A stretch of DNA of 64,000 nt from Acinetobacter towneri DSM 14962 = CIP 107472 (GTDB lineage Bacteria > Pseudomonadota > Gammaproteobacteria > Pseudomonadales > Moraxellaceae): NCBI RefSeq assembly GCF_000368785.1, contig NZ_KB849695.1, positions 81,982 through 145,981 on the forward strand, written 5' to 3'. A model generated the notes under the pieces. That model saw only the letters and a program-made list of their open reading frames with translations, searched no databases and was not told where the DNA came from. The translations under genes and the position numbers were made by a program. This document shows, piece by piece, positions 1-8,900 of the stretch. Within the stretch, counting starts at the first letter, position 1. The number at the start of each line of letters is the position of its first letter.

Positions 1-63
1 GCGTATTTTCTTCACTATGTGCGTATCAACTTTGCCAAAAGAATAAGCCTAAAATTCATGTGA

Positions 64-315
64 TTAAATCTTTGGCTTATCCGTAACTGGGGTTAATTTA
101 CTCTCTTTAGGTCTATTAAGAAGCATTTCATTCACCGCAACATCATAATACTCACACTGATCTCGATATTCCTTATCAGCCTTGTATTGTCGCTGCCACT
201 CTCTTAAAGCCCAATTATACGACAAACGAGCAACACCACTTGCCTGAGAAAAATGGCTTGCTTGTTTATTATTGGGCATCAATTCAATGATATGCTCTCG
301 TATAAATCGACTCAT
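64..315 (-). pseudogene. Truncated TnpB (IS607-type orfB), N-terminal stub
   Basis: This is an 83-codon reading frame whose first 40 or so residues look like the N-terminal helical domain of IS607/IS605 TnpB (REHIIELMPNN, GVARLSYNWAL). TnpB nucleases are normally about 350-400 residues, so the RuvC catalytic part is missing. A TAA stop ends the frame at 64, and the remaining 63 bases of the window do not continue the protein in any obvious frame. Its ATG overlaps the recombinase stop as ATGA, the usual tnpA-tnpB coupling. It is best read as a decayed remnant. No guide-RNA end can be judged because the element leaves the window. Confidence 0.7.
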
Positions 316-926
316 AGTGCTTCTTTGACCACCTGTATTAGCTTTTGGTTCTTTTTACTTCGGCTTCCATATAATCGTGCTGAAAATACAGTGATAATTT
401 CCAGGACATCTTGAGACAGTTCCTCCTCAAAACTCAAATTTTCACCCTGATTAATAATTACAATTTCAACATTCCGAGCTTCACATAAAGCAAAAACCAA
501 TTCAGCACCAAAACGTAATAATCGATCTTTGTGGGTTAAAACCAATCGACCAATTTCATTATTAATAATTCCATCCAAAAGAGCCTTAAGCCCTTTTTTG
601 TGATAATTCATCCCTGAGCCTAAATCACTAATAATCTCAAATGTCCATCCCTGCTTGGCACAGTACATTTCCAAAACTTGTTTTTGTCGCTCAAGATCAG
701 CCTTTTGATCGTGACTAGATACTCTTGCATAAGCAATAGTTTTTCGGCTGTTCTGAATTGATAGATCATGGATAAGTTCAGGTGTGATCTTGCTTAGATC
801 GTAACGTCTGTGATTTTTTGGGGTTCTATCTGCGACTAAAGTGCCTTCCTCATCCCATCTTCTTAGGGTTTGGATGGAAACACCCAGTGTTTTAGCTGCA
901 ACGCCAATACTAACATATCTACTCAT
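312..926 (-). CDS. tnpA: IS607-family serine recombinase TnpA
   Basis: This 204-residue protein has a MerR-like helix-turn-helix at its N-terminus (residues about 5-35, GVSIQTLRRWDEEGTL). A serine-recombinase catalytic domain follows, with the nucleophile motif YARVSSHDQKADLERQ and the later LVLTHKDRLLRFG. This order is diagnostic of IS607 transposases, which excise and insert circular intermediates with little target specificity. The length is normal and the frame is intact. The downstream tnpB overlaps it by 4 nt but is truncated. The enzyme could still be active. It lies next to chromosomal housekeeping genes, so this is probably an insertion scar. Confidence 0.9.
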   Translation of the reverse strand: MSRYVSIGVAAKTLGVSIQTLRRWDEEGTLVADRTPKNHRRYDLSKITPELIHDLSIQNSRKTIAYARVSSHDQKADLERQKQVLEMYCAKQGWTFEIISDLGSGMNYHKKGLKALLDGIINNEIGRLVLTHKDRLLRFGAELVFALCEARNVEIVIINQGENLSFEEELSQDVLEIITVFSARLYGSRSKKNQKLIQVVKEAL

Positions 927-1292
927 TTGTATATAATAATATAGAAATAGGTAGATTTCAACTAGCAGTTATTAACCCTTTCGGCTTGTAAAATCAGCTC
1001 AAGCTGCCAAACAAGTATCCATCGTCATGCGACCAACAGTTTTGTTCAAGAACTGCGCATTTAAAATAGCAACCAAAACTTATACTAGATAAGCCATCTA
1101 TACTATGTGGGATCAGCATTTTTCAAAAATACATCAGATAAACAGTAAGTTATTTAATTTTTATAGTGAAGATTAAAATAGCCTACAAACACATATCATA
1201 AAAAATATTCATATGACCTATAAAATAAATTAGAAAATCATAGCTCGATCTACTAAAATCGCTTTCTTTTGTTTACATCTTATTTCTCTCCC
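927..1292. other. Intergenic region between IS607 remnant and brnQ
   Basis: No convincing gene is seen. A short minus-strand stretch (about 1080 to 1000) reads as about 26 codons without a start and ends in a stop (VGRMTMDTCLAA near its end). It may be the tail of a gene broken by the insertion, but I cannot identify it. The rest is AT-rich and presumably carries the brnQ promoter. Confidence 0.4.
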
Positions 1293-2585
1293 ATGACGAA
1301 TTTACGCACACGGGATATTATTGCCTTGGGTTTTATGACCTTTGCGCTGTTTATTGGTGCAGGTAATATTATTTTCCCACCTATCGTGGCACAGCAAGCG
1401 GGCGAACACGTCTGGCTTGCTGCGCTCGGTTTTCTCATTACCGCAGTTGGCTTACCCGTGATTACCATTATGGCGTTGTCACGTGTCGAAGGTTCTATAC
1501 AAATTTTAAGTTCGCCTTTAGGCAAAATCGCGAGCTTAATTTTAACAGTCGTCTGTTATTTAGCGGTTGGCCCGCTTTTCGCCACACCACGTACCGCTAC
1601 CGTATCTTATGAAATTGGTTTCTCTGCCTATTTTGGCGATTCCGCGAGCACCTTATTCATTTATAGCGCCATCTATTTTGCCTTGGTGATGTTAGTTTCA
1701 CTGTATCCACACAAAATTTTAGATACAGTGGGCTATGTACTTTCCCCGCTTAAAATTCTGTCATTACTAATTTTAGGCATCACTGCATTTATTATTCCGA
1801 CAGGTACAATTTCACCTGCCATTCACAATTATGTGAACAGTCCTGTATCTGAAGGCTTTATTAACGGTTATCTCACTATGGATACCTTAGGTGCATTGGT
1901 ATTCGGGATTGTGATTATTAATGCGATTCGTTCACGTGGCGTAACTGATAAAAAACTCATCACCCGCTATGCGGTATGGGCAAGTTTAATTTCAGGGATC
2001 GGTTTAACGTTAGTTTATCTAAGCCTATTTAAACTGGGGATGGGCAGTCACGATGTTGCCGCCAATGCCAGTAATGGTGCAGTCATTTTACATGCCTATG
2101 TGCAACATGCTTTTGGCGGATTTGGCTCGGTATTTTTAGCTGCAATGATTTTTATTGCCTGCATGGTTACGGCAATTGGACTGACATGCGCATGTGCTGG
2201 ATATTTTGAGCAAATTACTAAAATTCATTATCGCCGTTGGGTATTTATTTTAGTGGGCTTTGCCTTTGTTATTTCCAATCTTGGACTCACCAAACTCATT
2301 GCAGTTTCAGTGCCTATTTTAAGCGCGATTTATCCACCTGCAATTGTGGTCATTCTACTCAGCTTTTTCTGGGGATTATTCCGTATTCCAACCCGCGTGA
2401 TTGCACCTACTGCCGCAGTTGCATTGCTCTTTGGCATCATTGATGCGATGAAAGCCGCAGACTTAGCCAAATTCTTGCCAACCACACTGACCAATTTACC
2501 GCTGAGTGAACAAAACCTCGCTTGGTTAATCCATGCATTGCTGATCTTTGTATTCGCTGCAATTCGTGATCGAATGAAAAAATAG
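1293..2585 (+). CDS. brnQ: Branched-chain amino acid carrier BrnQ (LIVCS family)
   Basis: This is an integral membrane symporter that imports leucine, isoleucine and valine with a cation. The N-terminal signature [19 protein letters not shown] and about 12 hydrophobic segments identify the LIVCS family, and 430 residues is the normal length. The open frame extends upstream to a TTG at 1269, but family members begin close to the MTNLRTRD methionine, so I place the start at the ATG at 1293. There is no strong ribosome binding site. The gene stands alone and ends inside a strong rho-independent terminator. Confidence 0.93.
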   Translation: MTNLRTRDIIALGFMTFALFIGAGNIIFPPIVAQQAGEHVWLAALGFLITAVGLPVITIMALSRVEGSIQILSSPLGKIASLILTVVCYLAVGPLFATPRTATVSYEIGFSAYFGDSASTLFIYSAIYFALVMLVSLYPHKILDTVGYVLSPLKILSLLILGITAFIIPTGTISPAIHNYVNSPVSEGFINGYLTMDTLGALVFGIVIINAIRSRGVTDKKLITRYAVWASLISGIGLTLVYLSLFKLGMGSHDVAANASNGAVILHAYVQHAFGGFGSVFLAAMIFIACMVTAIGLTCACAGYFEQITKIHYRRWVFILVGFAFVISNLGLTKLIAVSVPILSAIYPPAIVVILLSFFWGLFRIPTRVIAPTAAVALLFGIIDAMKAADLAKFLPTTLTNLPLSEQNLAWLIHALLIFVFAAIRDRMKK

Positions 2586-2616
2586 CCAGTACGGACTTCG
2601 AGCTCGGCTATTTTTT
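2577..2616 (+). terminator. Rho-independent terminator of brnQ
   Basis: AAAAAATAGCC pairs with GGCTATTTTTT across an 18-nt loop and ends in a T run. The stem overlaps the brnQ stop codon. The A run on the left arm would also let it act in the other direction. Confidence 0.85.
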
Positions 2617-3156
2617 CAAGTCATGCTCTATTTTCGAGCTGTATTGTATTAAAGTCGTGTTTTATCCAAATACGAATTTAAGTTAGACAATAATTGTCAG
2701 GTTTTACCCAAACCCGCACTTATTGTTTCTTGTGCTAAAACTGCCTCTTTTTAAGGCAATTTATCAGTCATGATAGTAGCAACCCAAATAATTATTTGGT
2801 ATAAATAAACAAATGAAATTAAAATATTTTCAATAAAAAACTAAAACAAATAAATCATTCACCCATTTTAAGCAGAGCTCAAATTAACGCTAAAGTCGTA
2901 TAGTCGCCCTCAAAATTAGCTGGCATAAAATATGCAAGTACGATTGAAATCGTATTTAAATGGCTTAAAAAACACACTACTTTTTATTATTTTGTAAATA
3001 AATGATAATAAATAGTGGTATTTCATATGAAAATGATGTTTTTTATCAAAATATGACTATAAGGACTTGAAATAGTTTGCTAAACAAGGTAGAACAATAA
3101 AACCAATCTGACTGAAATGCTCTGATTTTAGTGATTTATAACAAGGAGGGATGGAG
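2617..3156. other. Long AT-rich intergenic region
   Basis: About 540 bases without a convincing gene. It contains a short perfect hairpin, ACGATT-GA-AATCGT, near 2940-2955 and many A/T tracts. It presumably holds the promoter of the small membrane protein gene that follows. I see no RNA-gene-like structure that I can name. Confidence 0.4.
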
Positions 3157-3393
3157 ATGTTTTCACATTTCAATACGCAAGTCTTCATTAACGCTCTGAA
3201 GGCTAACCAAAATCTAGTTACTTTTTTAAGCACCACTTTTGCACTGATGCTGACCCTATTGCTCCAAGGCTCAATTCAAGGCAACTTGAAACCAACCTAT
3301 TTTTTATATGCCTTATTGGTATGTATAGCCTTTGCGATTTGGACATCCATTGACCAAAAGTTTCGTGAACATAAAAACGTAGAAGTTCATTAA
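3157..3393 (+). CDS. Small two-helix membrane protein, unknown function
   Basis: This 78-residue protein has two hydrophobic segments (about residues 24-38 and 47-62), a short polar N-terminus and a charged C-terminal tail (KFREHKNVEVH). I do not recognise a family. A very strong ribosome binding site, AAGGAGGG (3143-3150), lies directly before an ATG at 3151 and 6 nt before an ATG at 3157, so 3157 has the better spacing. The strong site supports a real, well-translated gene. It is monocistronic. Confidence 0.7.
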   Translation: MFSHFNTQVFINALKANQNLVTFLSTTFALMLTLLLQGSIQGNLKPTYFLYALLVCIAFAIWTSIDQKFREHKNVEVH

Positions 3394-3435
3394 TCTTACC
3401 CTAGCACCCACTCATTTTAGCTTTTTCGCTTTCAC

Positions 3436-3469
3436 TTTGCGGCAGATGGATCACTCCTCTGCCGCCAAA
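3436..3469. terminator. Hairpin downstream of the small membrane protein gene
   Basis: GCGGCAGA (3439-3446) pairs perfectly with TCTGCCGC (3458-3465), flanked by TTT and AAA. There is no proper T tract, so termination is uncertain. It sits between two convergent genes. Confidence 0.45.
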
Positions 3470-3566
3470 CTCAAAAAGTAGATTCTAATCATCATTCCTG
3501 ATCTACAGCAAAAATCTCAAAATCTTCTACGGGCTACCAAGAAAAAATTAAACTGAGCAATTAGAA

Positions 3567-4019
3567 TTACAACAATCCATAGATTGCGCCAAGCAATAAC
3601 ACACTAGTCCCACCCAATTCAGCCACAATCAATAACAGCATCGCCAAACTCATGCACCAACTTGGCAATGTCCATGCTGCAATTTGATGCGGTTGTTTAA
3701 ATTGATTAGTGGTATCTTTAAGCAATCCATGCAAGATATAACTCAGAATAGAAAAGCTAAAAAATACTAAATTTAGAATCACACAAATTAAAATTACAGT
3801 GGCATCCCAAATACAAAAATAAGCCAAGACCGCTAAAATTAAACTTGCAGGTGCATATAACAAACTACTGCGATGTGCGATATCCACATAATAATGAGCA
3901 CGCGCTTGGGCAGAAGCACGAATTTGCCAATATTTCCACACGCCTGTAAGCATCCCCACCCACAAAAATATTCCACTGAAAATAATCGCAAGGCGCACTG
4001 CCAAAGATAAACTTTCCAT
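3567..4019 (-). CDS. Four-helix membrane protein, unknown function
   Basis: This 150-residue protein has four hydrophobic segments spread along its length and a short basic stretch after the first (VWKYWQIRASAQARAHYY). I recognise no named family, and nothing visible indicates a substrate. The frame can begin at a GTG (4028), but the ATG at 4019 has an AAGAG ribosome binding site at good spacing. It is a single gene, convergent with the small membrane protein gene and divergent from the hydrolase gene at 4160. Confidence 0.65.
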   Translation of the reverse strand: MESLSLAVRLAIIFSGIFLWVGMLTGVWKYWQIRASAQARAHYYVDIAHRSSLLYAPASLILAVLAYFCIWDATVILICVILNLVFFSFSILSYILHGLLKDTTNQFKQPHQIAAWTLPSWCMSLAMLLLIVAELGGTSVLLLGAIYGLL

Positions 4020-4159
4020 GTTTAACACTCTTTTATTTTTCGTGTGGCTATTTAACTACACTCGCAGACTACTAAGCTTGACTCTAGAGTCAGAATAAAT
4101 ACAAGTTTCTTTTTGGAACTCGTGTAAAGTAACTTTATTCTCATCATCCTTAAAACATT

Positions 4160-5092
4160 ATGAGCACATTTGAAAGCTTAAATATTATATGTGCAGATGG
4201 TTATGCCCTCGCTGCCCGTTATTATCCAAATCAATATACACAAGCACAGCGTCTACCCGTCTTGATTTGTCCCGCGACAGGCATTACCAAGAATTTTTAT
4301 CACGCTTTTGCCACATGGCTAAATGAACAAGGCTATGCTGTGCTGTGTTTTGATTTTCGTGGTATTGGTGATTCGTTACACGAACCATTGAAACAATGTG
4401 AAGCCAGTATTGTTGATTGGGGGCAGTTAGATATTCCTGCAGCAGTAAATACTTTGCTGCAAAAAACGCAAGCTAAACAAGTGGTTTTATTGGGACACAG
4501 CGCAGGCGGACAATTACTGGGGATTAATCCTGAATATCATAAAGTGGCAAAAGTCGTAGCTGTTTCAGGCTCTACAGGCCACACAAAAGGTTTAAAAGGT
4601 CGTACTCGCCTACTTGCCCCTGTGATGTTTAAAGTTATTTTTCCACTTGCCAGAATCACACATGGTTATGGCCCAACCAATGCAATTGGCATGGGCGAAA
4701 ACCTACCTAAAAATGTGGCCCAACAATGGGCACAATTTTGTAGCAAACCCGGCTATGTCATCAATGCTATAGGCAAAACAGTTTCACAGCATTATCACGA
4801 TGAAATTCGTTGCCCGATTACTGCTATTTGGAGTTCGGATGATGAGATTGCCACCGAAGCCAATGTGAAAGATTTACTCCGTCTCTATCCCCATGCATCG
4901 ACTAATATGATTGAACTTAAACCAAAGCGTTATCAGCATAAAGCCATTGGGCATATGGCGATGTTTAAAAAGTCACATCGAAATTTATGGAATGTGATTG
5001 AAAAATCAATTGGCAGTTTAATTTTTAGTGGCGAAGTCACATACAAATTAAACATTTGTTTTAGTTTCTCGCTTTTTCTTTTCCCTGTTTAA
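4160..5092 (+). CDS. Alpha/beta hydrolase
   Basis: This is an alpha/beta-hydrolase-fold enzyme of 310 residues. The nucleophile elbow GHSAGG (near residue 115) gives the catalytic serine. FDFRGIGDS precedes it, an acid sits near IWSSDDEIA, and a candidate histidine is in the AIGHMAMF segment. Members are often annotated as predicted hydrolases or lipases, and the substrate cannot be read from sequence. The last 25 or so residues after WNVIEKSIGS turn hydrophobic and Phe-rich, which is unusual and may reflect readthrough past an ancestral stop. The gene ends at a terminator. Confidence 0.8.
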   Translation: MSTFESLNIICADGYALAARYYPNQYTQAQRLPVLICPATGITKNFYHAFATWLNEQGYAVLCFDFRGIGDSLHEPLKQCEASIVDWGQLDIPAAVNTLLQKTQAKQVVLLGHSAGGQLLGINPEYHKVAKVVAVSGSTGHTKGLKGRTRLLAPVMFKVIFPLARITHGYGPTNAIGMGENLPKNVAQQWAQFCSKPGYVINAIGKTVSQHYHDEIRCPITAIWSSDDEIATEANVKDLLRLYPHASTNMIELKPKRYQHKAIGHMAMFKKSHRNLWNVIEKSIGSLIFSGEVTYKLNICFSFSLFLFPV

Positions 5093-5093
5093 G

Positions 5094-5133
5094 CAACCAA
5101 ATTTGTAATCCTGTTTGGTTGTTTCTTTTTTTC
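5094..5133 (+). terminator. Rho-independent terminator after the hydrolase gene
   Basis: CAACCAAA pairs with TTTGGTTG across a 12-nt loop, followed by a T-rich run, two bases after the hydrolase stop. Confidence 0.8.
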
Positions 5134-5230
5134 TATTCCATGCCACATTTCATGTTCAGCTTTTAAAATCCAGACTTATCGCTGATACACATTTTCAGGA
5201 TGAAACATCACAATCTTTTTATTACACCAT

Positions 5231-5262
5231 AAAAAAGCTCCACCATTTCGGTAGAGCTTTTT
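5231..5262 (-). terminator. Terminator of the TerC-CBS gene (bidirectional)
   Basis: The stem GCTC-ACC / GGT-GAGC has one mismatch and a short loop, flanked by an A6 run on the left and a T5 run on the right. It can therefore terminate on either strand. It lies 26 nt past the stop of the minus-strand TerC-like gene. Confidence 0.75.
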
Positions 5263-5288
5263 GAGTGATTTAATTCAAAGCTTAGTAA

Positions 5289-6812
5289 TTAGCGTAAGCG
5301 AATCATCACAGTTTTAATACGGTTACCATCAAGTTCTGTCACTTCAAAGTGCACACCTTGATAATCCAACTGCGTGCCGACCTGAACTTCACCTTGGGTT
5401 TTATCTAAAATCAAACCTGCAACGCTAATGTAGCCTGCATCTTCTTCAATCAGATCCATCATACCCAGTTCAAGTTCAAGCTGGTATAAATCCAGCATAC
5501 CTGTTGCTTTCCATTCGTTTTCATTGGTTTTAACCAAATCTAACTGTTCGTCTGCATCAGGGAATTCACCTGCAATCGCTTCAAACACATCAAGCGGTGA
5601 AATCAAACCTTGAACATTACCAAACTCATCGCTGACTAAAACCAAAGAACCTTTAGAGGTACGTAACGTATTGATCGCATCAATCACTTTCATTTTTTCA
5701 AAAATGTAAATTGGACGCTGACGTTTAATTAAAGCTTTAAGCTCTTCTTCTTCGTCCAATACATCCAACAACTCTTTGGCACGTACAATACTAATGACTT
5801 TATCTAAACTACCACGACACACTGGGAATAAGCTGTGTGGTACAGATAGAATCTGTTCGCGGATTTGTTCAGGTGAATCTTCAATATCGACCCATGAAAT
5901 TTGGCTACGTGGCGTCATAATTGATGCGACTGAACGCTCTGCCAAGGTCAAGACACCACCAATCATGTAGCGTTCTTCATCTGCAAACGCTTCTTGCGCT
6001 TCGTTATGCAAATCAGGGCTACTGGTTTCAACTCGCCCCCCCATCAATTTTAAAATTGAATCTGCAGTACGGTGACGTAACGGAATTTTTGCTTCATGTT
6101 TTGCAACATTGCGCTGACCAAATTGGTTAAACGCTTCAATAGCAATCGCAACACCAATACCCGAATAGATATAACCTTTAGGGATATGGAAGCCAAAACC
6201 TTCTGCAATCAAGCTGATACCAATTAATAGTAAGAAGCTTAAACACAAAATCACCACTGTTGGATGACGGTTCACAAAAGCAGTTAATGGCTTAGATGCA
6301 AGTAACATCACCAACATTGCAACCACCATGGCAACCATCATCACATAGATGTTGTCGACCATGCCAATTGCGGTAATGACTGAGTCTAAAGAGAAAACTG
6401 CATCTAGAACAACAATTTGTGCTACAACTGCGGCAAAACTTGCATAAACCACATTGGTCGTGACTTTGACTTCGGGTTTGCCTTCCATCTTCTCATGCAA
6501 CTCTCCTACCGCCTTATAGACGAGGAACAAACCGCCACCCAAGAGAATGAGGTCACGCCCTGAAAAGGTTTTTTCAAATAAGGTAATTAACGGTTCGGTT
6601 AAAGTAACCAACCAAGAGATTGCAAATAACAATCCTAAACGCATAAACAACGCTAAAGATAAGCCAATCACACGGGCTTTATCACGCTGTTCTGGGGGTA
6701 ATTTTTCTGCAAGAATTGCAATAAAGACTAGGTTATCAATACCTAATACGATTTCTAGAATAATAAGTGTAATTAAACCAACCCATATTCCCGGATCTAA
6801 TAAAAACTCCAT
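5289..6812 (-). CDS. TerC-family membrane protein with CBS and CorC/HlyC domains
   Basis: This 507-residue inner-membrane protein has the architecture of E. coli YoaE/YegH. An N-terminal TerC domain of about seven helices (residues 1-230, with [20 protein letters not shown] and [15 protein letters not shown] carrying membrane acidic residues) is followed by a CBS pair (about 290-415) and a CorC_HlyC domain at the C-terminus. TerC proteins are linked to metal ion, especially manganese, transport, and the CBS/CorC parts suggest nucleotide or ion sensing. The gene stands alone with its own terminator and an unusual leader. The precise ion is not known. Confidence 0.88.
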   Translation of the reverse strand: MEFLLDPGIWVGLITLIILEIVLGIDNLVFIAILAEKLPPEQRDKARVIGLSLALFMRLGLLFAISWLVTLTEPLITLFEKTFSGRDLILLGGGLFLVYKAVGELHEKMEGKPEVKVTTNVVYASFAAVVAQIVVLDAVFSLDSVITAIGMVDNIYVMMVAMVVAMLVMLLASKPLTAFVNRHPTVVILCLSFLLLIGISLIAEGFGFHIPKGYIYSGIGVAIAIEAFNQFGQRNVAKHEAKIPLRHRTADSILKLMGGRVETSSPDLHNEAQEAFADEERYMIGGVLTLAERSVASIMTPRSQISWVDIEDSPEQIREQILSVPHSLFPVCRGSLDKVISIVRAKELLDVLDEEEELKALIKRQRPIYIFEKMKVIDAINTLRTSKGSLVLVSDEFGNVQGLISPLDVFEAIAGEFPDADEQLDLVKTNENEWKATGMLDLYQLELELGMMDLIEEDAGYISVAGLILDKTQGEVQVGTQLDYQGVHFEVTELDGNRIKTVMIRLR

Positions 6813-7380
6813 TAGTTCATAGCTCCGAGATAGTTAGCAGAAATCGAAATATAAAGTAGACCTGCGCACGGCGACGGATCCATAAAAGTAACCTTTTTAG
6901 CAATAGATAGCTTAATTATGCACAATCTTGAACATTTGTAATTAAATTTTTAATTTTTTTGAATAAAACTAAACAGTACGATCTATAAGAAGGTTTTTAC
7001 TTTATTTTTCACATTCTTAATTTTTTTAGAGCGATGACAGCCAAACAAAAGCCGTGAGAATGGATTAAAAATGTCAAATGAATTGTAATGTATTTTTAGA
7101 CGCATTAGTCATAGATTACAACTGTAAGCCAACCCACACTTTAATCTAAACTTAAAATATTGATAAAAAATAACTATTGTTAAAAGATTAGACCAAAGCT
7201 TATAATTTTTTTGCAAAATTCAACGCAATAACCCGCACTTTTACCTAAAAGCCAAGTGTACAAATGTATTTTTTTAACTAAAATGCAGCCTAAGTTGATG
7301 GTTAAATTGATAATTCAACTTATAAAACCAGATAACTCACTACTAATCCAAACTAAAACAATTCTATAGGATTAATTGAT
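6813..7380. other. Long intergenic region with a GC-rich leader segment
   Basis: About 570 very AT-rich bases separate the TerC-CBS gene from a possible small ORF. A short GC-rich patch at about 6857-6880, which reads CGTCGCCGTGCGCAGG on the minus strand, stands out about 50-65 bases upstream of the TerC-CBS start. It may belong to that gene's leader RNA. No known riboswitch core such as GGGGAGUA is visible. Nothing else is recognisable. Confidence 0.4.
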
Positions 7381-7458
7381 ATGACACATGAATATGGATT
7401 GAACTTAAACAAATGCCTACGCGCTTGGAAAAATAGCCATTTCAAAGCCAGCTTCTAA
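7381..7458 (+). CDS. Possible 25-residue small protein or leader peptide
   Basis: A 25-codon frame (starting MTHEYGLNLNK, ending FKASF) has an AGGA ribosome binding site (7368-7371) 9 nt before its ATG. Its codons look normal for this DNA, with charged and aromatic residues. It lies 131 bp upstream of the MarR-type gene on the same strand, so it may be a leader peptide or an independent small protein. No homologue is known to me. Confidence 0.35.
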   Translation: MTHEYGLNLNKCLRAWKNSHFKASF

Positions 7459-7589
7459 ATCGAGATTCATCATATTTCGTCAGATTTCAACCAAATTTTA
7501 GCCACTGAAAGCATCTTGCTAAGCACATGAGTTTTCACATAAAATGTGAAATATCAAAAATACAATTAAAACAATGCAGGGAATATGCA

Positions 7590-8054
7590 ATGTCCAAGAA
7601 ATATTCAAAATTTCTACCATCCGCCGACCAATATGATATTGAACAATTTCCGTATTATTGGGTCACACAAGTACATGCTCAATATGTACAGAATGTCGAT
7701 CAGGCACTTAAAAAGTATGGTTTAGATAATTCTCGCCGTCGTATTTTATTGGCATTAAGGTCAAAAGCACATGCGAGTGTGTCTGATTTGTCAGACATGG
7801 TGGTGTCAAAAATGTCAACTACAACTAAAATTGTTTATCGTTTAAAAGATGAAGGTTTGGTTGAAACTTATTCTTGTGATGATGATGCGCGTATCACTCG
7901 TGTCGTGCTTACTGAAAAAGGTAATGAGATGACCAACAAAATTAATGATCTGACTAGCGTTGTTTTAGAGCAGTCATTTGATGGTTTAACTCCACTACAA
8001 ATTGAAAAAATGATGGAAAGTTTACGTCATATTTTTAATAATTTAGCACGCTAA
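7590..8054 (+). CDS. MarR-family transcriptional regulator
   Basis: This 154-residue winged-helix dimer is of MarR type. The recognition region reads SVSDLSDMVVSKMSTTTKIVYRLKDEGLV, and the wing contains DDDARITRVVLTEKG. The frame is open back to 7527, but the ATG at 7590 has an AGGGA site 8 nt upstream and gives the expected length. MarR proteins usually repress neighbouring genes and respond to small phenolic or hydrophobic ligands. No obvious target gene adjoins it, and the downstream gene is convergent. The ligand and target are unknown. Confidence 0.87.
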   Translation: MSKKYSKFLPSADQYDIEQFPYYWVTQVHAQYVQNVDQALKKYGLDNSRRRILLALRSKAHASVSDLSDMVVSKMSTTTKIVYRLKDEGLVETYSCDDDARITRVVLTEKGNEMTNKINDLTSVVLEQSFDGLTPLQIEKMMESLRHIFNNLAR

Positions 8055-8108
8055 ACATCACGTTATTGTTCCACATCTGTTCTTATCCTATATAAGCACA
8101 AGATGTAC

Positions 8109-8786
8109 TTAAAGATCGAAAAAATTGAGCTGGGGGCTTACTTTTTCGATCTTTGCTTTTGGTACATGTGAACACTCAAACTCGTCTACAGGAAAGCCCT
8201 GCACAAAGCTGTGTATGTTCGGTGTTTTCAAACTTAGCCATTCATCTAAACGTGCATGTGGAATAACAATAACAGAACGTTTGACTGGCCCAGGCTCATG
8301 AAATTCCTTCATCATCGCGTGATCAATTGCGTCCATGGTAATCATACTCGCAGAACGCACAATTTCTTCCGTGCCTTGCCCATCCTTTAAACGGCAAATT
8401 TCATACAGTGCTGCAATAAAAAAGGCCTGTCCATCTTTACGACGTACACCCCAACGCTGCGGTTTACTGTCTATATATTTGGATTCATAAAATTCTGACA
8501 CAACAATCGCGCCAAATGTACACTTATAAGCAGCTTCACTAAAACTTGGTTTTTCTAATAAAGTTTCGTTACGGCAATTATAGGTTTTTTGCGCAATACT
8601 TCTGTCTTCCGCCCATTTGGGAATCAAGCCAAAATTCACCGAGCGCCACTCTAAACCTTGTTCAGACTTAAACAATAGTGGCACACTCGAATTTGGATAC
8701 GCTTCTTCAGCATATTCAAACGGAATTTCAGGCAGACCTAATGCAGATAATTGCGCTATGCTTATTGGTTTAAAATTGGCACACAT
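8109..8786 (-). CDS. SOS response-associated peptidase, YedK/HMCES-like
   Basis: This 225-residue SRAP-domain protein would bind abasic sites in single-stranded DNA through Cys2, forming a thiazolidine DNA-protein crosslink. The start is fixed at 8786 because this places the catalytic cysteine second (Met-Cys-Ala-Asn) once Met is removed; the open frame also offers a TTG two codons earlier. The conserved Asn-Arg-Glu-Thr region (YNCRNETLL), the acidic FYES motif and a His in the FHEPGP segment are present. The motifs deviate from E. coli YedK (MCGRF, FYEW), which suggests a divergent subfamily. It is monocistronic. Confidence 0.85.
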   Translation of the reverse strand: MCANFKPISIAQLSALGLPEIPFEYAEEAYPNSSVPLLFKSEQGLEWRSVNFGLIPKWAEDRSIAQKTYNCRNETLLEKPSFSEAAYKCTFGAIVVSEFYESKYIDSKPQRWGVRRKDGQAFFIAALYEICRLKDGQGTEEIVRSASMITMDAIDHAMMKEFHEPGPVKRSVIVIPHARLDEWLSLKTPNIHSFVQGFPVDEFECSHVPKAKIEKVSPQLNFFDL

Positions 8787-8900
8787 ATACAAATTGGATG
8801 ATTAGACACACGCACTATATTATGCGTTTTGATCATGAACAGTAAGTGCGCACCCACGCATTCCTTCTTACTCAAACAAAACGCAGACAAATAATTACCG

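Larger units (their letters stand above)
64..926 (-). mobile_element. IS607-like element, partial
   Basis: An intact IS607-type serine recombinase gene is followed by a truncated tnpB with ATGA coupling. The right boundary should lie shortly beyond 926 and the left boundary lies outside the window. IS607 elements lack clear terminal inverted repeats and target duplications, so the exact ends cannot be fixed by eye. Confidence 0.65.
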
